64,000 nucleotides of DNA from Bradymonas sp963697525 (GTDB lineage Bacteria > Myxococcota_A > Bradymonadia > Bradymonadales > Bradymonadaceae). Below the pieces are notes generated by a model. The model had not been told where the DNA came from. It saw only the letters and a program-made list of their open reading frames with translations, and ran no database searches. The position numbers and the translations under genes were made by a program. Of this stretch, positions 33,895-42,556 are shown piece by piece. Location of the stretch: positions 4,340,001 through 4,404,000 of the forward strand of contig OY969087.1 of assembly GCA_963697525.1 (NCBI GenBank), read 5' to 3'. Position 1 is the first letter of the stretch. The number at the start of each line of letters is the position of its first letter.

Positions 33895-34830
33895 ATGAGT
33901 GACCAACAGCCGAACCCCAGCGCGCCCACCTCCCCGCAGACGACCGACAAGCGTGGCATCATCACGCTGGTGGTCATCTTCGGCGGGCTCTTCTTGATGT
34001 TGCTGATCTTCTCCGTCGTCGTCATCGGCGCCCTGGGAGATGGCGGCGATTTTGGGGGCGCCGGCAATCAGATCGGCGTCGTCGAGATCACCGGCGAGAT
34101 CACCTCCAGCAAGAAGACGGTGGCCGATCTGCACAAATTCGCCCACGACGCCAACATCAAGGGCATCGTGGTGCGCATCAACAGCCCCGGAGGCGCCGTG
34201 GCGCCTAGCCAGGAGATGTTCCAGGCGGTCAAGCGCGCCGGCGACCAAAAGCCGCTGGTGGTCTCCATGGGCAGCACCGCCGCCAGCGGGGCCTACTACA
34301 CCTCGATCGGGGCCAAGCATATCATCGCCAACCCCGGCACGGTCACCGGCTCCATCGGCGTCATCTCGCAGGTCTTCGACGTCAAGGGACTGCTCGACGA
34401 CCTGGATGTGAAGGTCAACACCATCAAGACCGGCAAGTTCAAGGATACCGGGTCGCCGTTTCGCGACTTCAATACCGACGACCGCAAGTATTTCGACCAG
34501 CTCATCGCCGACATCTACGACCAATTCGTCGAAGACGTCGCCAAGGCGCGCGGGTTGAAGGTCGACAAGGTGCGTAAACTGGCCGACGGGCGCGTGTACA
34601 CCGGTCGTCAGGCCAAGAAGCTCGGGCTGATCGACCAACTGGGCACGTTCCGGGACTCGGTGGACTGGGTCAAAAAGAAGGCCAAGATCACCGGTGAGCC
34701 CACGTTGGTTTATCCGGAGAAAGACAAGGCGGGGTTACTGTCGTCGCTCATCAAGGGGGCGACCCAGTCGGCGTTGCACGAGGTGCGCAGCCAGCAATCC
34801 CCGCTGTTCGAGTACCGTATGGCTCCCTGA
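33895..34830 (+). CDS. sppA: Signal peptide peptidase SppA, short (36 kDa) type
   Basis: 311 residues: one N-terminal membrane helix (about 21-46) and a single Clp-like serine-protease domain. The nucleophile is Ser131 in MGSTAASGAYY and the general base is Lys183 in IKTGKFKDTGSP. GIVVRINSPGGAV is the oxyanion-hole region. It cleaves remnant signal peptides in the inner membrane, facing the periplasm. The length fits the tetramer-forming short form rather than the 67-kDa fused form. ATG 33895 is chosen because upstream codons lack a membrane-protein pattern; the ribosome-binding site is weak. Confidence 0.9.
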   Translation: MSDQQPNPSAPTSPQTTDKRGIITLVVIFGGLFLMLLIFSVVVIGALGDGGDFGGAGNQIGVVEITGEITSSKKTVADLHKFAHDANIKGIVVRINSPGGAVAPSQEMFQAVKRAGDQKPLVVSMGSTAASGAYYTSIGAKHIIANPGTVTGSIGVISQVFDVKGLLDDLDVKVNTIKTGKFKDTGSPFRDFNTDDRKYFDQLIADIYDQFVEDVAKARGLKVDKVRKLADGRVYTGRQAKKLGLIDQLGTFRDSVDWVKKKAKITGEPTLVYPEKDKAGLLSSLIKGATQSALHEVRSQQSPLFEYRMAP

Positions 34831-34909
34831 GGTGGCGCCGCGCGCTCGATGAGTAGCGGGGTAAGCGCCCCGTTTGTGCACTGCTACTTTTGCCAATGAT
34901 TGGTTGCTA

Positions 34910-36658
34910 ATGTTTTTACGACCCCGCCAGGCGATGGGCGCATTCGTTGTCATGTGCGCCGCATCGCTCGTCAATGTGGCGCTCGTCTCCACGGCGCACG
35001 CCCAGCAGCCGTCTCCCGACCAAAAGACCGAGCCGTCCGGCGCGCAGCCGGGGGCCGCTCGGCCCAAGAAGGAGCCGACCAAGCCCGACCAGCCCGCTCC
35101 CAAGCCCCAGCCCGACCAGGCGCCCAAGCCAAAGCAGCCACAACAGGCGCCCGAAAAGGGCCAAAAGCAGCAAGAGCAACAGCCCGCGCCACAGCCGGGC
35201 GAGCCGGTCAAGGGGACCGGCGGCTCGCGCGCCGGCGGCACCGAGAAAAAGCAAGAGCCGGCCGGCACTACCTACTCGCTGGACGCGCTCGTCCACCAGG
35301 CGATCACCAACAACGACCTGGTCGCCGAATTCAAGGCCAAGAAAGCCAAGGCCAAGTGGGATAAATACAAGGCCACGCACATCACCTGGCTTCCGTCGAT
35401 CAAGAGCACGACGCTGGCCTCGGTGGTGCCCGCCAACGCCGACCCCGACGAGATCAACCGAAACTTCTACCAATACGCCCACCTCAATATCGGCCCGTAC
35501 GTACGCGAAGAACTCGACGTCATCTTGCCGATGTACACCTTCGGTAAGAACGATGTGGCCGAGAAGCTGGCCCATGTGGGCTTACAGAACGCCGACCTGG
35601 AGCTGGAGAAAGCGCGTCTGGACGCCATCTACCAGACCAAGCGGGCTTACTGGGGGTTGCGACTGTGGGGGGCGTATCACGACATGCTCCAAGACGGCAG
35701 CAAGCTGCTCAGCGACCAACTCTCCAAGATGGAGGAGAAGCGCGAATTTGGTGGGGCGGACTTCGACATCCAGGATTATCGCAAGCTGCAGATCTTCAGC
35801 GCGGAGGTCGACAGCAGGGTGGTCGACAACGACAAGTTGGGCACCATCGCTCGCGCCGGGCTGCATTTCTTGGCGGATATCCCCGAGGAGACGCGCATCG
35901 AGGTCGACAAGCTCGACACGATGGACAACCCCCCCAAGCTCAAGCCGCGCAACTACTACGTGGGCCAGGCGCTCGAGCACCGCGTGGAGCTTCGCCAGCT
36001 CGACCGCGGGGTGCGCGCGCGCCAGCTCCAACTCGAGCTCGCCCGCGACGGTTGGTATCCCAACCTATTTGCGGCGTTTCGGCTGCGCTTTGGTTGGTCG
36101 ACGGAGAACACCGCCTTCCAGCGCATCTGCACGGCGTCGTCGCTCGACAATGCCACGAAGAATTGCCAGTTTCCCCAGGATCAGGCCGAGGTCAACGGTG
36201 CGCCCATCTTCGCCGAGCCCTATGGCGACCCGCTGCACATCTTTTCGATGCAGCTCGGCGTGGGGCTGCGGTGGAACGTCGACCCGTTCCAACAATACGG
36301 CGAAGTCGGCAAGAAGGAGGCGCAGTACCACGTGGTGCGCGCGCAGCGCCGACGGGCGCGCAACGCGGTGGAGCTGGACATCAAGAAGCTCTACCAGGAC
36401 GCGGCCGACGCGCTGGCCAAAATCCAGATCAACCACAAGCGCCTCAAAGCCGCGCAGCGCTGGCGCGACCAATTCGGCCTGTCCCTGCAGACCGCCGGTG
36501 CCGACATCGGCGACGCCGTCCAGCCGCTGCAGGCCTACTACGAAGCGCGTGCCAAGTACCTGCAGTCGATCTACGACTATATGGTCGCCCGCGCCGCGCT
36601 GGCCAAGGGCGTGGGGGCGCGCGGCCTCAAAGACGACGGGGCAGCTTCTTCGGAGTAA
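34910..36658 (+). CDS. TolC-family outer-membrane efflux protein
   Basis: 582 residues: signal peptide (1-34, ending STAHAQ), a Pro/Lys/Gln-rich linker (about 35-115), then the OEP alpha-helical repeat (YSLDALVHQAITNNDLVAEF and on to the end). TolC trimers form the outer-membrane exit duct of efflux pumps and type I secretion. The low-complexity linker is longer than usual for the family. No inner-membrane pump partner is adjacent; the nearest neighbour is a MlaC-like gene 168 bases downstream. Confidence 0.82.
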   Translation: MFLRPRQAMGAFVVMCAASLVNVALVSTAHAQQPSPDQKTEPSGAQPGAARPKKEPTKPDQPAPKPQPDQAPKPKQPQQAPEKGQKQQEQQPAPQPGEPVKGTGGSRAGGTEKKQEPAGTTYSLDALVHQAITNNDLVAEFKAKKAKAKWDKYKATHITWLPSIKSTTLASVVPANADPDEINRNFYQYAHLNIGPYVREELDVILPMYTFGKNDVAEKLAHVGLQNADLELEKARLDAIYQTKRAYWGLRLWGAYHDMLQDGSKLLSDQLSKMEEKREFGGADFDIQDYRKLQIFSAEVDSRVVDNDKLGTIARAGLHFLADIPEETRIEVDKLDTMDNPPKLKPRNYYVGQALEHRVELRQLDRGVRARQLQLELARDGWYPNLFAAFRLRFGWSTENTAFQRICTASSLDNATKNCQFPQDQAEVNGAPIFAEPYGDPLHIFSMQLGVGLRWNVDPFQQYGEVGKKEAQYHVVRAQRRRARNAVELDIKKLYQDAADALAKIQINHKRLKAAQRWRDQFGLSLQTAGADIGDAVQPLQAYYEARAKYLQSIYDYMVARAALAKGVGARGLKDDGAASSE

Positions 36659-36826
36659 AATCGGCCGCCCGCTGTTGTTTGAATGAAATCGCGCCCCGGA
36701 CGTCTATTTCCATGAACAGCTCGGCCGGGCTTGTCCCGGGGTAGCGCTCACTTACAGATGGCCAAGACACGCTGGCCGAAGATGCGTCGACCGTGGCGCG
36801 CCGGCCGGTTTCAATCGGAGGTAACG

Positions 36827-37441
36827 ATGGTTCGCAAGCTTCAAAGGACACTGACCACGCTGATACTGGCCGCCGGCATCTTGCTGGCGGCGGCGAGTAC
36901 GGCCTGGGCCGGCCCTCCCACCGAGTTCGTCAAAAAGAACGCCAAGGAGGTCAGCCAACTCCTGCACGAGAAGGAGTCCAAGCAGCGCCAGCAAAAGTTC
37001 TCCAAGAAGCTCAATGAGATCGTCGACTTCCGTGAGCTGTCCTCCCGGGCGTTGGGCGAGTACTGGAAGAAGCGCACCCCCCAGGAGCAGCAGCAATTCC
37101 TGGACCTGCTCCAGCAACTGCTGGAGGCCAACTACCGCAAGAAGCTCGAGGGCAAGACCCTGGGGCAGGACTACAAGATCCAATACCTCGACGAGAAGAC
37201 CCGCGGCGACCTGGCGATCGTCAAGACCCGGGTCGCCTGGAAGAACGGCTCGAAGCCGGCCAGCTACAAGCTCATCAAGAAAAAGGATGGCTGGGTGGTC
37301 TACGACATCATCATCGACGATATCAGCCTGGTGGAGACCTATCGGGACTCCTACACCGACATCATCAAAAAAGAGGGATGGGATTCGCTGATCAGCCGCA
37401 TGAAGCAAAAGGCGGCGCAGTTGGATAGCCAGAAAGGCTAA
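36827..37441 (+). CDS. MlaC-like phospholipid-binding periplasmic protein
   Basis: 204 residues. Signal peptide (TLTTLILAAGILLAAASTAWA), then the MlaC/Ttg2D domain: a helical start (EVSQLLHEKESKQRQQKFSKKL), IVDFRELSSRALGEYW, TPQEQQQFLDLLQQLLEANY, and the beta-sheet ending in GWVVYDIIIDDISLVETYRDSY. MlaC ferries phospholipids between the outer and inner membranes. GGAGGT at 36817-36822 supports the ATG at 36827. The usual MlaEFD transporter genes are not in this window, so the partner is remote. A strong terminator follows. Confidence 0.88.
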   Translation: MVRKLQRTLTTLILAAGILLAAASTAWAGPPTEFVKKNAKEVSQLLHEKESKQRQQKFSKKLNEIVDFRELSSRALGEYWKKRTPQEQQQFLDLLQQLLEANYRKKLEGKTLGQDYKIQYLDEKTRGDLAIVKTRVAWKNGSKPASYKLIKKKDGWVVYDIIIDDISLVETYRDSYTDIIKKEGWDSLISRMKQKAAQLDSQKG

Positions 37442-37470
37442 CCCGCCCACGAGCGTCACACCCGAGCAAC

Positions 37471-37507
37471 ACGCCCGTCAGTGCTTCACTGGCGGGCGTA
37501 TTTTTTG
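37471..37507 (+). terminator. Rho-independent terminator embedded in the 3' end of the convergent FHA gene
   Basis: ACGCCCGTCAGTG pairs with CACTGGCGGGCGT (13 pairs, one wobble) around CTT, then A and six T. It terminates the MlaC-like gene. The right arm and T-run coincide with the last codons and stop of the convergent FHA gene, so both genes share the sequence. Confidence 0.85.
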
Positions 37508-38829
37508 AACTGGAGGTGCTTGCGCTTCATCTTCGCCTCGACGTCGTCCACCAACTTGAGCGCTTCGGTGTCGTCGGGGCTAAACTTCAGCGCGCGGACC
37601 AGCTTGTCGTGGGCTTCTTGAAGCTGCGACGAGCTCGGATGGTGGTGCTTGAGCAGACGGATGGCCTCGTTTTTGAGGTTGTAGGCCAGCGTCTTCTCCA
37701 CGTGGGCCAGGGTAGGCACGGATTGCTCGTAGGCGACGGTTCCCTTCGGAATCTGCTCGAGGACCTTGCGGGCGTCGCTGTGGCGGCCCTGACCGCTGAG
37801 GTCTTCACCTTTGCGCAGCAACTCGGCGGCCTTCATCTCCGTGCGCGCCTGTTCGCGCAGAGATTCGGCCTCTTTATTGTCGGGCGCCAGGGCGAGCACC
37901 TCGTCGAACGAGGCGATGGCTTTGGACCACTCCCGCCGGTGCATGTGGGATTTGCCCTCGGAGAGCATCGACGCCGCCCGCGCCTCCACCGATTGCGGAG
38001 CCGTCGCCGACGCGGCCGCGGCCTGGGGTTGGGGGGCTTTGTTTTTCTTGAACCAGAACAGCCCGTAGACGATCAACCCGCCCAGCGCCAGGCCGAAGAG
38101 CACCAGCACGACCAGGCCGCCGACGAAGGTGATGCGTTTGCTCGAGCGCTTCTTGCGGGCATAGTCGCTGACGTTGACCTGGACATCACCCTCGGTGAAG
38201 ACGAACTCCACGTCGCCGAATTCGACCAGATCGCCCGGCGTCAGGCGTTTGGGCGACTTCAGGGGCTTGCCGTTGAGCCGGGTGCCATTGGAGCTGCCGA
38301 GGTCGACGACGCTGTAGCTGTCGGCCTCGCGCACGATCTTGGCGTGCTGACGGCTGATCGACTGATCGGAGAGCAAGATGAAATTATCGTCGGTGCGCCC
38401 GATGGTATTTTCGATCTCGGAGAGGCTGAACTCCTCGCCGGCGAACGCGTCGTTGACCCGCACCAACTTGTGGTGGTCGGAGTTGTTGGCGATGAACAGG
38501 GTGTTGAGCACACTCTGGCGGCCGTGTTGGCCGGCGCCCTTGAACTCCAGGTACATGTAGAAGTCGCCGATGCGAATCTGCGAGGCCGTGCCCAGATCGC
38601 GGCGCTGAATGACGCGCTGGCCGTCGACGACGACCCCGTTGGCGCTGCCGAGATCCTCGATATAGCAGCGGTCATTCTCGATGAAGATACGCGCGTGCTT
38701 GCGGCTGACGCTCGAGGAGGGCAGCACGATGTCACACTCGTCCAGCCGACCAATGACGTAGGACCCGTGGTCGAACGAAAACTGGTCGGCGATCTGGCTG
38801 TTGCTGTCTTCAATGGTCAGCGTAAACAT
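37486..38829 (-). CDS. Double-FHA membrane protein with TPR-like C-terminus
   Basis: 447 residues: two FHA domains (about 1-95 with VLPSSSVSRKHARI, and about 115-210 with LLSDQSISRQHAKI), each with the G-R and S-R-x-H phosphothreonine-binding pattern. A membrane helix follows (about 230-250, FVGGLVVLVLFGLALGGLIV), then a helical repeat region (about 280-440). FHA domains bind phosphothreonine, which implies regulation by Ser/Thr kinases. It lies 24 bases downstream of the FHA-CpaF gene on the same strand and is probably cotranscribed. Role unknown, possibly an assembly or signalling partner of the ATPase. Confidence 0.85.
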   Translation of the reverse strand: MFTLTIEDSNSQIADQFSFDHGSYVIGRLDECDIVLPSSSVSRKHARIFIENDRCYIEDLGSANGVVVDGQRVIQRRDLGTASQIRIGDFYMYLEFKGAGQHGRQSVLNTLFIANNSDHHKLVRVNDAFAGEEFSLSEIENTIGRTDDNFILLSDQSISRQHAKIVREADSYSVVDLGSSNGTRLNGKPLKSPKRLTPGDLVEFGDVEFVFTEGDVQVNVSDYARKKRSSKRITFVGGLVVLVLFGLALGGLIVYGLFWFKKNKAPQPQAAAASATAPQSVEARAASMLSEGKSHMHRREWSKAIASFDEVLALAPDNKEAESLREQARTEMKAAELLRKGEDLSGQGRHSDARKVLEQIPKGTVAYEQSVPTLAHVEKTLAYNLKNEAIRLLKHHHPSSSQLQEAHDKLVRALKFSPDDTEALKLVDDVEAKMKRKHLQFKKYARQ

Positions 38830-38852
38830 GAATCTCGCGCAGCTACAGCCCG

Positions 38853-40964
38853 TCAGTCACGGAAAATGTCAAAATCGACATCGACGCCGGCGTGGCGCAA
38901 ATCCTCATAAAACAGCGGAATATACCCGGTGGGGTGGAATTGCTCCTCGCTGCCCTCGACGCGGTGATAGAACACGTCGTTGAGCCGGAAGGCGTCGAGG
39001 TCCACACCCTGCACCTCGGTGATCTGGCGCACACGCACGCCGCTGTCGTCGCTGCGGTGAACCACCACGACGAAGTCGACTGCGCGCGCGATTTGCTCGC
39101 GCAATCCCCGGGGGCTGATTTCGGGGTTGCCCAACAGGCACAGGCTCTCCAGGCGCCCGAGGGCGTCCGAGGCGCTGGTACCGTGGGTGGTGATCATGCT
39201 TCCCTCGGTGCCGCTGGCCGCCGCGGTGACCCATTCGTAGGCCTCCCCGCCGCGGCACTCGTCGACGAGGATCCGCTGGGGATGCATTGCCACGGCCGTG
39301 CGCACCAGGTATTTCATGTCGTAGCCGGCGGTGGGGTTGGCCTCCAGGCGCACCACCGAGGCCTGCGGGAGGTCCAGGTAGGTCGACTCCTCGACGGTGA
39401 CCACGCGGGTCCCCGAGGGGATGAGCTGGGCGATGGCGCCGAGCATGGTGGACTTGCCCGAGCTGGTCGGACCGGCCACCAAAATGGAGCGGCCCGCTTG
39501 CACGGCGCGCTCCAAAAACTCACGCATCGCCGGGGAGAGCACCGTCTCGGCGGCCAGCTCGTCGAGCGTGGGATGGTCGGTGGGCGGCTTGCGAATGGTC
39601 AGCGCCGGCCCGTCGATGGACAGCGGCGGCATGACCACGTGCACGCGCGTTCCGTCGCTGAAGCGCACCTCGTCGGCACCGATCATCCCGTCCTGCGTGC
39701 CCAGAAGGCGCTGGGCGGCGATGGTCAGGAAGTCGGGATGACTGAAGGCGCGCTCGGCGACGACCATCTGGCCGTGGCGCCGAATGAGGATGCGGTCGAA
39801 GCGATTGACGTAGATGTCCTGGACGTCGGGGTCGTCGAGGTACAACTCGATGGGGCCCAGACCCACGCATTCGGCGGTGAGCAGGTCGGCCAGGGTGGCG
39901 CGGTCCCCCATGGGGTTGACCGTGCCGATGGCGTCGTCGACCTGACGCTCGAACTCGCCGCGCTCGGCGGGGCTCGGCGGGTAATCCAGGGGCAACTGCT
40001 CGAAGGCGACCGTCTCGAAGAGCACGCGCGCCACGTCGTGTTGGGCGGCGTGGAAGTCGGCGTCGAACTCCGAGTGCAGCTCGGCCGCCGGTGCCATATT
40101 GGCCCGGGGACGCGGAGCTGCGGAGCCGCCGCCGAAGGCAGCACCGCCGCCAGACGGCCGCGGCGAGCGCTGAGCAGGCTCGGGGCGCGACGGGGCGGGC
40201 TGACTGGGCTCGGGGGCAGGCGGGGCGCCAGCCGCGCTATTCCGCCGCGGGCTGCCCAGGCCGCTGGCGCTGGGTCCGCCGGCGCTGGAATTGCGCCGCG
40301 CCGGGCCCGGATCGCTTGCAGGGGCGGGCTCGCCGCCGAATCCGAGGTCGTCGAAGTCCAACGCCGGTTCGGGCGCCGCGTTCTGAGGCGCGGGGTTGTG
40401 CGCGGGCGCCGCGCCGGCCGACGAATGACGTCGCTGCGGGGCGCTGCTGTTGTCACCGACGCCGGGCGCTTGCGAGTCGCCGGCGGCGAAGAGGTCGTCG
40501 ACCGGACCGGCACCGCCCAGGCCAGCGCCCGGATCTTGGCCTCCGGGAGGTGACGGAGGCATGCCGCCGCCCATATTGCCACCACCCATATTGCCGCCGC
40601 CAAATCCGGAGGCGTTCGGGTTGGGCTGGGGCGGTCCCGGCGGTTGCGGGGGGCCCGGGGGCTGGCTGGCCGCCTGCGGAGCGTCGACCTGCAAGATGAA
40701 GTCGCCGATGTAAATCTTGTCGTTTTCGGTGATCGGCTGCTGGCCGGTGACCTTGCGCCCGTTGACGTATGTCCCGTTGGTGCTGTTCATGTCCGTAATG
40801 ACCAGCCCACCGTCGGTGACCGCGATGCAGGAATGCTTCTTGGAAACATTCCCCTTGGGCAGCACGATATCGTTGCCCTTCATCCGACCAATGGTGATCT
40901 CGGACTTGTTGAAATCGTATTGGGACTGCTGCCCGCCTTTTTCACTTATCGTGACGATCATCAT
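38853..40964 (-). CDS. FHA-CpaF fusion, type II/IV secretion-type ATPase
   Basis: 703 residues: FHA domain (about 1-95, with IGRMKGNDIVL and GNVSKKHSCI), a Pro/Gly/Ser-rich disordered linker (about 100-300), then a CpaF/TadA ATPase. The Walker A GPTSSGKST (about 495-503), the Walker B RILVDECRGGEA and the GSMITTHGTSA box are intact. CpaF ATPases power Tad (Flp) pilus assembly; FHA fusion suggests control by phosphothreonine. No other tad genes are visible here, so it may serve a separate machine. ATG 40964 is followed by a second Met; the perfect TTGACA upstream suggests a dedicated promoter. Confidence 0.88.
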   Translation of the reverse strand: MMIVTISEKGGQQSQYDFNKSEITIGRMKGNDIVLPKGNVSKKHSCIAVTDGGLVITDMNSTNGTYVNGRKVTGQQPITENDKIYIGDFILQVDAPQAASQPPGPPQPPGPPQPNPNASGFGGGNMGGGNMGGGMPPSPPGGQDPGAGLGGAGPVDDLFAAGDSQAPGVGDNSSAPQRRHSSAGAAPAHNPAPQNAAPEPALDFDDLGFGGEPAPASDPGPARRNSSAGGPSASGLGSPRRNSAAGAPPAPEPSQPAPSRPEPAQRSPRPSGGGAAFGGGSAAPRPRANMAPAAELHSEFDADFHAAQHDVARVLFETVAFEQLPLDYPPSPAERGEFERQVDDAIGTVNPMGDRATLADLLTAECVGLGPIELYLDDPDVQDIYVNRFDRILIRRHGQMVVAERAFSHPDFLTIAAQRLLGTQDGMIGADEVRFSDGTRVHVVMPPLSIDGPALTIRKPPTDHPTLDELAAETVLSPAMREFLERAVQAGRSILVAGPTSSGKSTMLGAIAQLIPSGTRVVTVEESTYLDLPQASVVRLEANPTAGYDMKYLVRTAVAMHPQRILVDECRGGEAYEWVTAAASGTEGSMITTHGTSASDALGRLESLCLLGNPEISPRGLREQIARAVDFVVVVHRSDDSGVRVRQITEVQGVDLDAFRLNDVFYHRVEGSEEQFHPTGYIPLFYEDLRHAGVDVDFDIFRD

Positions 40965-41074
40965 GAATGGCAGGTTCTCCTAGAGAGGCTGGGAAAGTGC
41001 GAATCGATGACTGCTGGCGCCCTGGACAGCAACGCATGTCGTTGAATTGTCAACTGACTAACTTTCGACGTGAA

Positions 41075-41103
41075 ATCGTCGCAGAGCAAGCAATTTCTGT
41101 CAA
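41075..41103 (-). promoter_or_regulatory. Candidate promoter for the FHA-CpaF operon
   Basis: On the minus strand TTGACA (41098-41103) stands 17 bases from GACGAT (41075-41080). The -35 is perfect and the -10 weak. The predicted start is about 100 bases upstream of the ATG at 40964. A second TTGACA at 41048-41053 lacks a good -10. Confidence 0.4.
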
Positions 41104-41115
41104 GAATTAGCCCGT

Positions 41116-42402
41116 TCAGCTCTCCACCGTCGTCTTGGCATCGGTCTCGGACTCGTCGGTCTCGGACTCGTCGGTCGTATCATCGACCTCGGCGGAGTTA
41201 TCGTCTTCGACGGGCTCGATGGGCTTGCTCGCCAGTTCCTCGGCCGAATCATCGACCTCGGCGGGCTCGCCGGACTCAGATTCATCAGTGTCGGGCTCGC
41301 TGACGGCGACCGGCTCCTCCTCGCGCATCTCACGCGGCAGCAAGGGCAGCCGCTCCCACACCGACGGGTCGTCGGGGGCGTACTCCGGGTCGTACAGGTG
41401 ACAGCGCACGAAGTGGCCGGGCTCGGCCTCCATGCTGCGCGGCGCCACCGAGTCGCACGGGCCGAAGCAGGCCGGACAGCGCGTATGAAAGCGGCATCCC
41501 GTGGGCGGATCGATGGGGGAGGGCACGTCGCCCTCGAGGATGACCCGCTTCTTTTTCGCTTTGGGGTTGGGGACCGGAATCGCCGACAAGAGCGCTTGGG
41601 TGTACGGGTGCAGCGGGTTTTCGAACAACTCTTTGGTCTCGGCCAACTCGGCGATCTCGCCCAGGTACATCACCGCGATGCGGTCGGAGATGTGTTTGAC
41701 GACCGAGAGGTCGTGGGCGATGAACAGGTAGCTCAGGTTGAACTCTTCCTGCAGGTCCTGCAGCAGGTTGATGACCTGGGCCTGCACGGAGACGTCCAGC
41801 GCGCTGACCGCCTCGTCGCACACGATGAAGTCGGGGTTGAGCGCGAGCGCACGGGCGATGCCGATGCGCTGGCGCTGGCCGCCGGAGAACTCGTGGGGAT
41901 AGCGGGTGATATACGACGGCTGCAGGCCCACGCGCTCGAGCAGGTCCTCGACGATCTTGCGGCGCTCGTCGCCGCGGGCGATGCCGTGGAATTCGAGCGC
42001 CTCGCCGATGATGCTCTCGATGGTCATGCGCGGGTTGAGGCTGGAATACGGGTCCTGGAAGATGATCTGCATGCGCCGGCGAAGCGCGCGCATATCCTCG
42101 GTGGACAGGTCGTAGATGCTCTCGTCGCGGAAATAGACCTTGCCGCCAGTGGGCTCGAGCAGGCGCAAAATCGTGCGCCCAGTGGTCGTCTTGCCGCAGC
42201 CGGACTCGCCGACCAACCCCAGCGTCTCGTTGGGATAGACGTCGAAGCTGACCCCGTCGACCGCTTTGACGTCGCCGACGTGCCGGCTGAAGATCCCCTG
42301 TTTGATGGGGAAGTACTTCTGCAGGTCGCGCACGCGCAGCAGTGGCTCGCGGTCGGTCTCAGCGGACATCTTGGGATTTTCTTTTTTGATGGCTGTGCTC
42401 AT
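41116..42402 (-). CDS. oppF: Oligopeptide ABC transporter ATP-binding protein OppF, with acidic tail
   Basis: 428 residues. Walker A GESGCGKT, Q-loop QIIFQDPYSSL, signature FSGGQRQRIGIARALALNPD, Walker B FIVCDEAVSAL and the C-terminal oligo/dipeptide segment (GCRFHTRCPACFGPCD) mark it as an OppF/DppF subunit. The C-terminal about 65 residues are a Glu/Asp/Ser tail (TDESESGEPAEVDDSAEE and TDESETDESETDAK); the latter is encoded by a 15-bp tandem repeat. The tail is unusual for the family and likely disordered. It is the last gene of oppABCDF; 154 bases separate it from oppD. Confidence 0.92.
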   Translation of the reverse strand: MSTAIKKENPKMSAETDREPLLRVRDLQKYFPIKQGIFSRHVGDVKAVDGVSFDVYPNETLGLVGESGCGKTTTGRTILRLLEPTGGKVYFRDESIYDLSTEDMRALRRRMQIIFQDPYSSLNPRMTIESIIGEALEFHGIARGDERRKIVEDLLERVGLQPSYITRYPHEFSGGQRQRIGIARALALNPDFIVCDEAVSALDVSVQAQVINLLQDLQEEFNLSYLFIAHDLSVVKHISDRIAVMYLGEIAELAETKELFENPLHPYTQALLSAIPVPNPKAKKKRVILEGDVPSPIDPPTGCRFHTRCPACFGPCDSVAPRSMEAEPGHFVRCHLYDPEYAPDDPSVWERLPLLPREMREEEPVAVSEPDTDESESGEPAEVDDSAEELASKPIEPVEDDNSAEVDDTTDESETDESETDAKTTVES

Positions 42403-42525
42403 CGTATCCGTTTCGGCTGTCTAAACCACATGAACCGGGGCTCAATGAAGGTCCGGGATGGCCGGCCGCTCGACCCCGGGCCAAGGCCGCAGGGCAGCGC
42501 CGGCGCCGGCTCCGCATATCAGCGC

Positions 42526-42556
42526 TTCCGCGCCTCCTACTCGATCACTCGATCAC
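42526..42556. repeat. Dispersed intergenic repeat, copy B
   Basis: A short GC module (TTCCGCGCCTCC) followed by CTCGATCACTCGATCACT. On the minus strand it reads AGTGATCGAGTGATCGAG and begins at the TGA stop of oppD, as at copy A. It lies in the oppD-oppF intergenic region, inside an operon. Confidence 0.75.
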
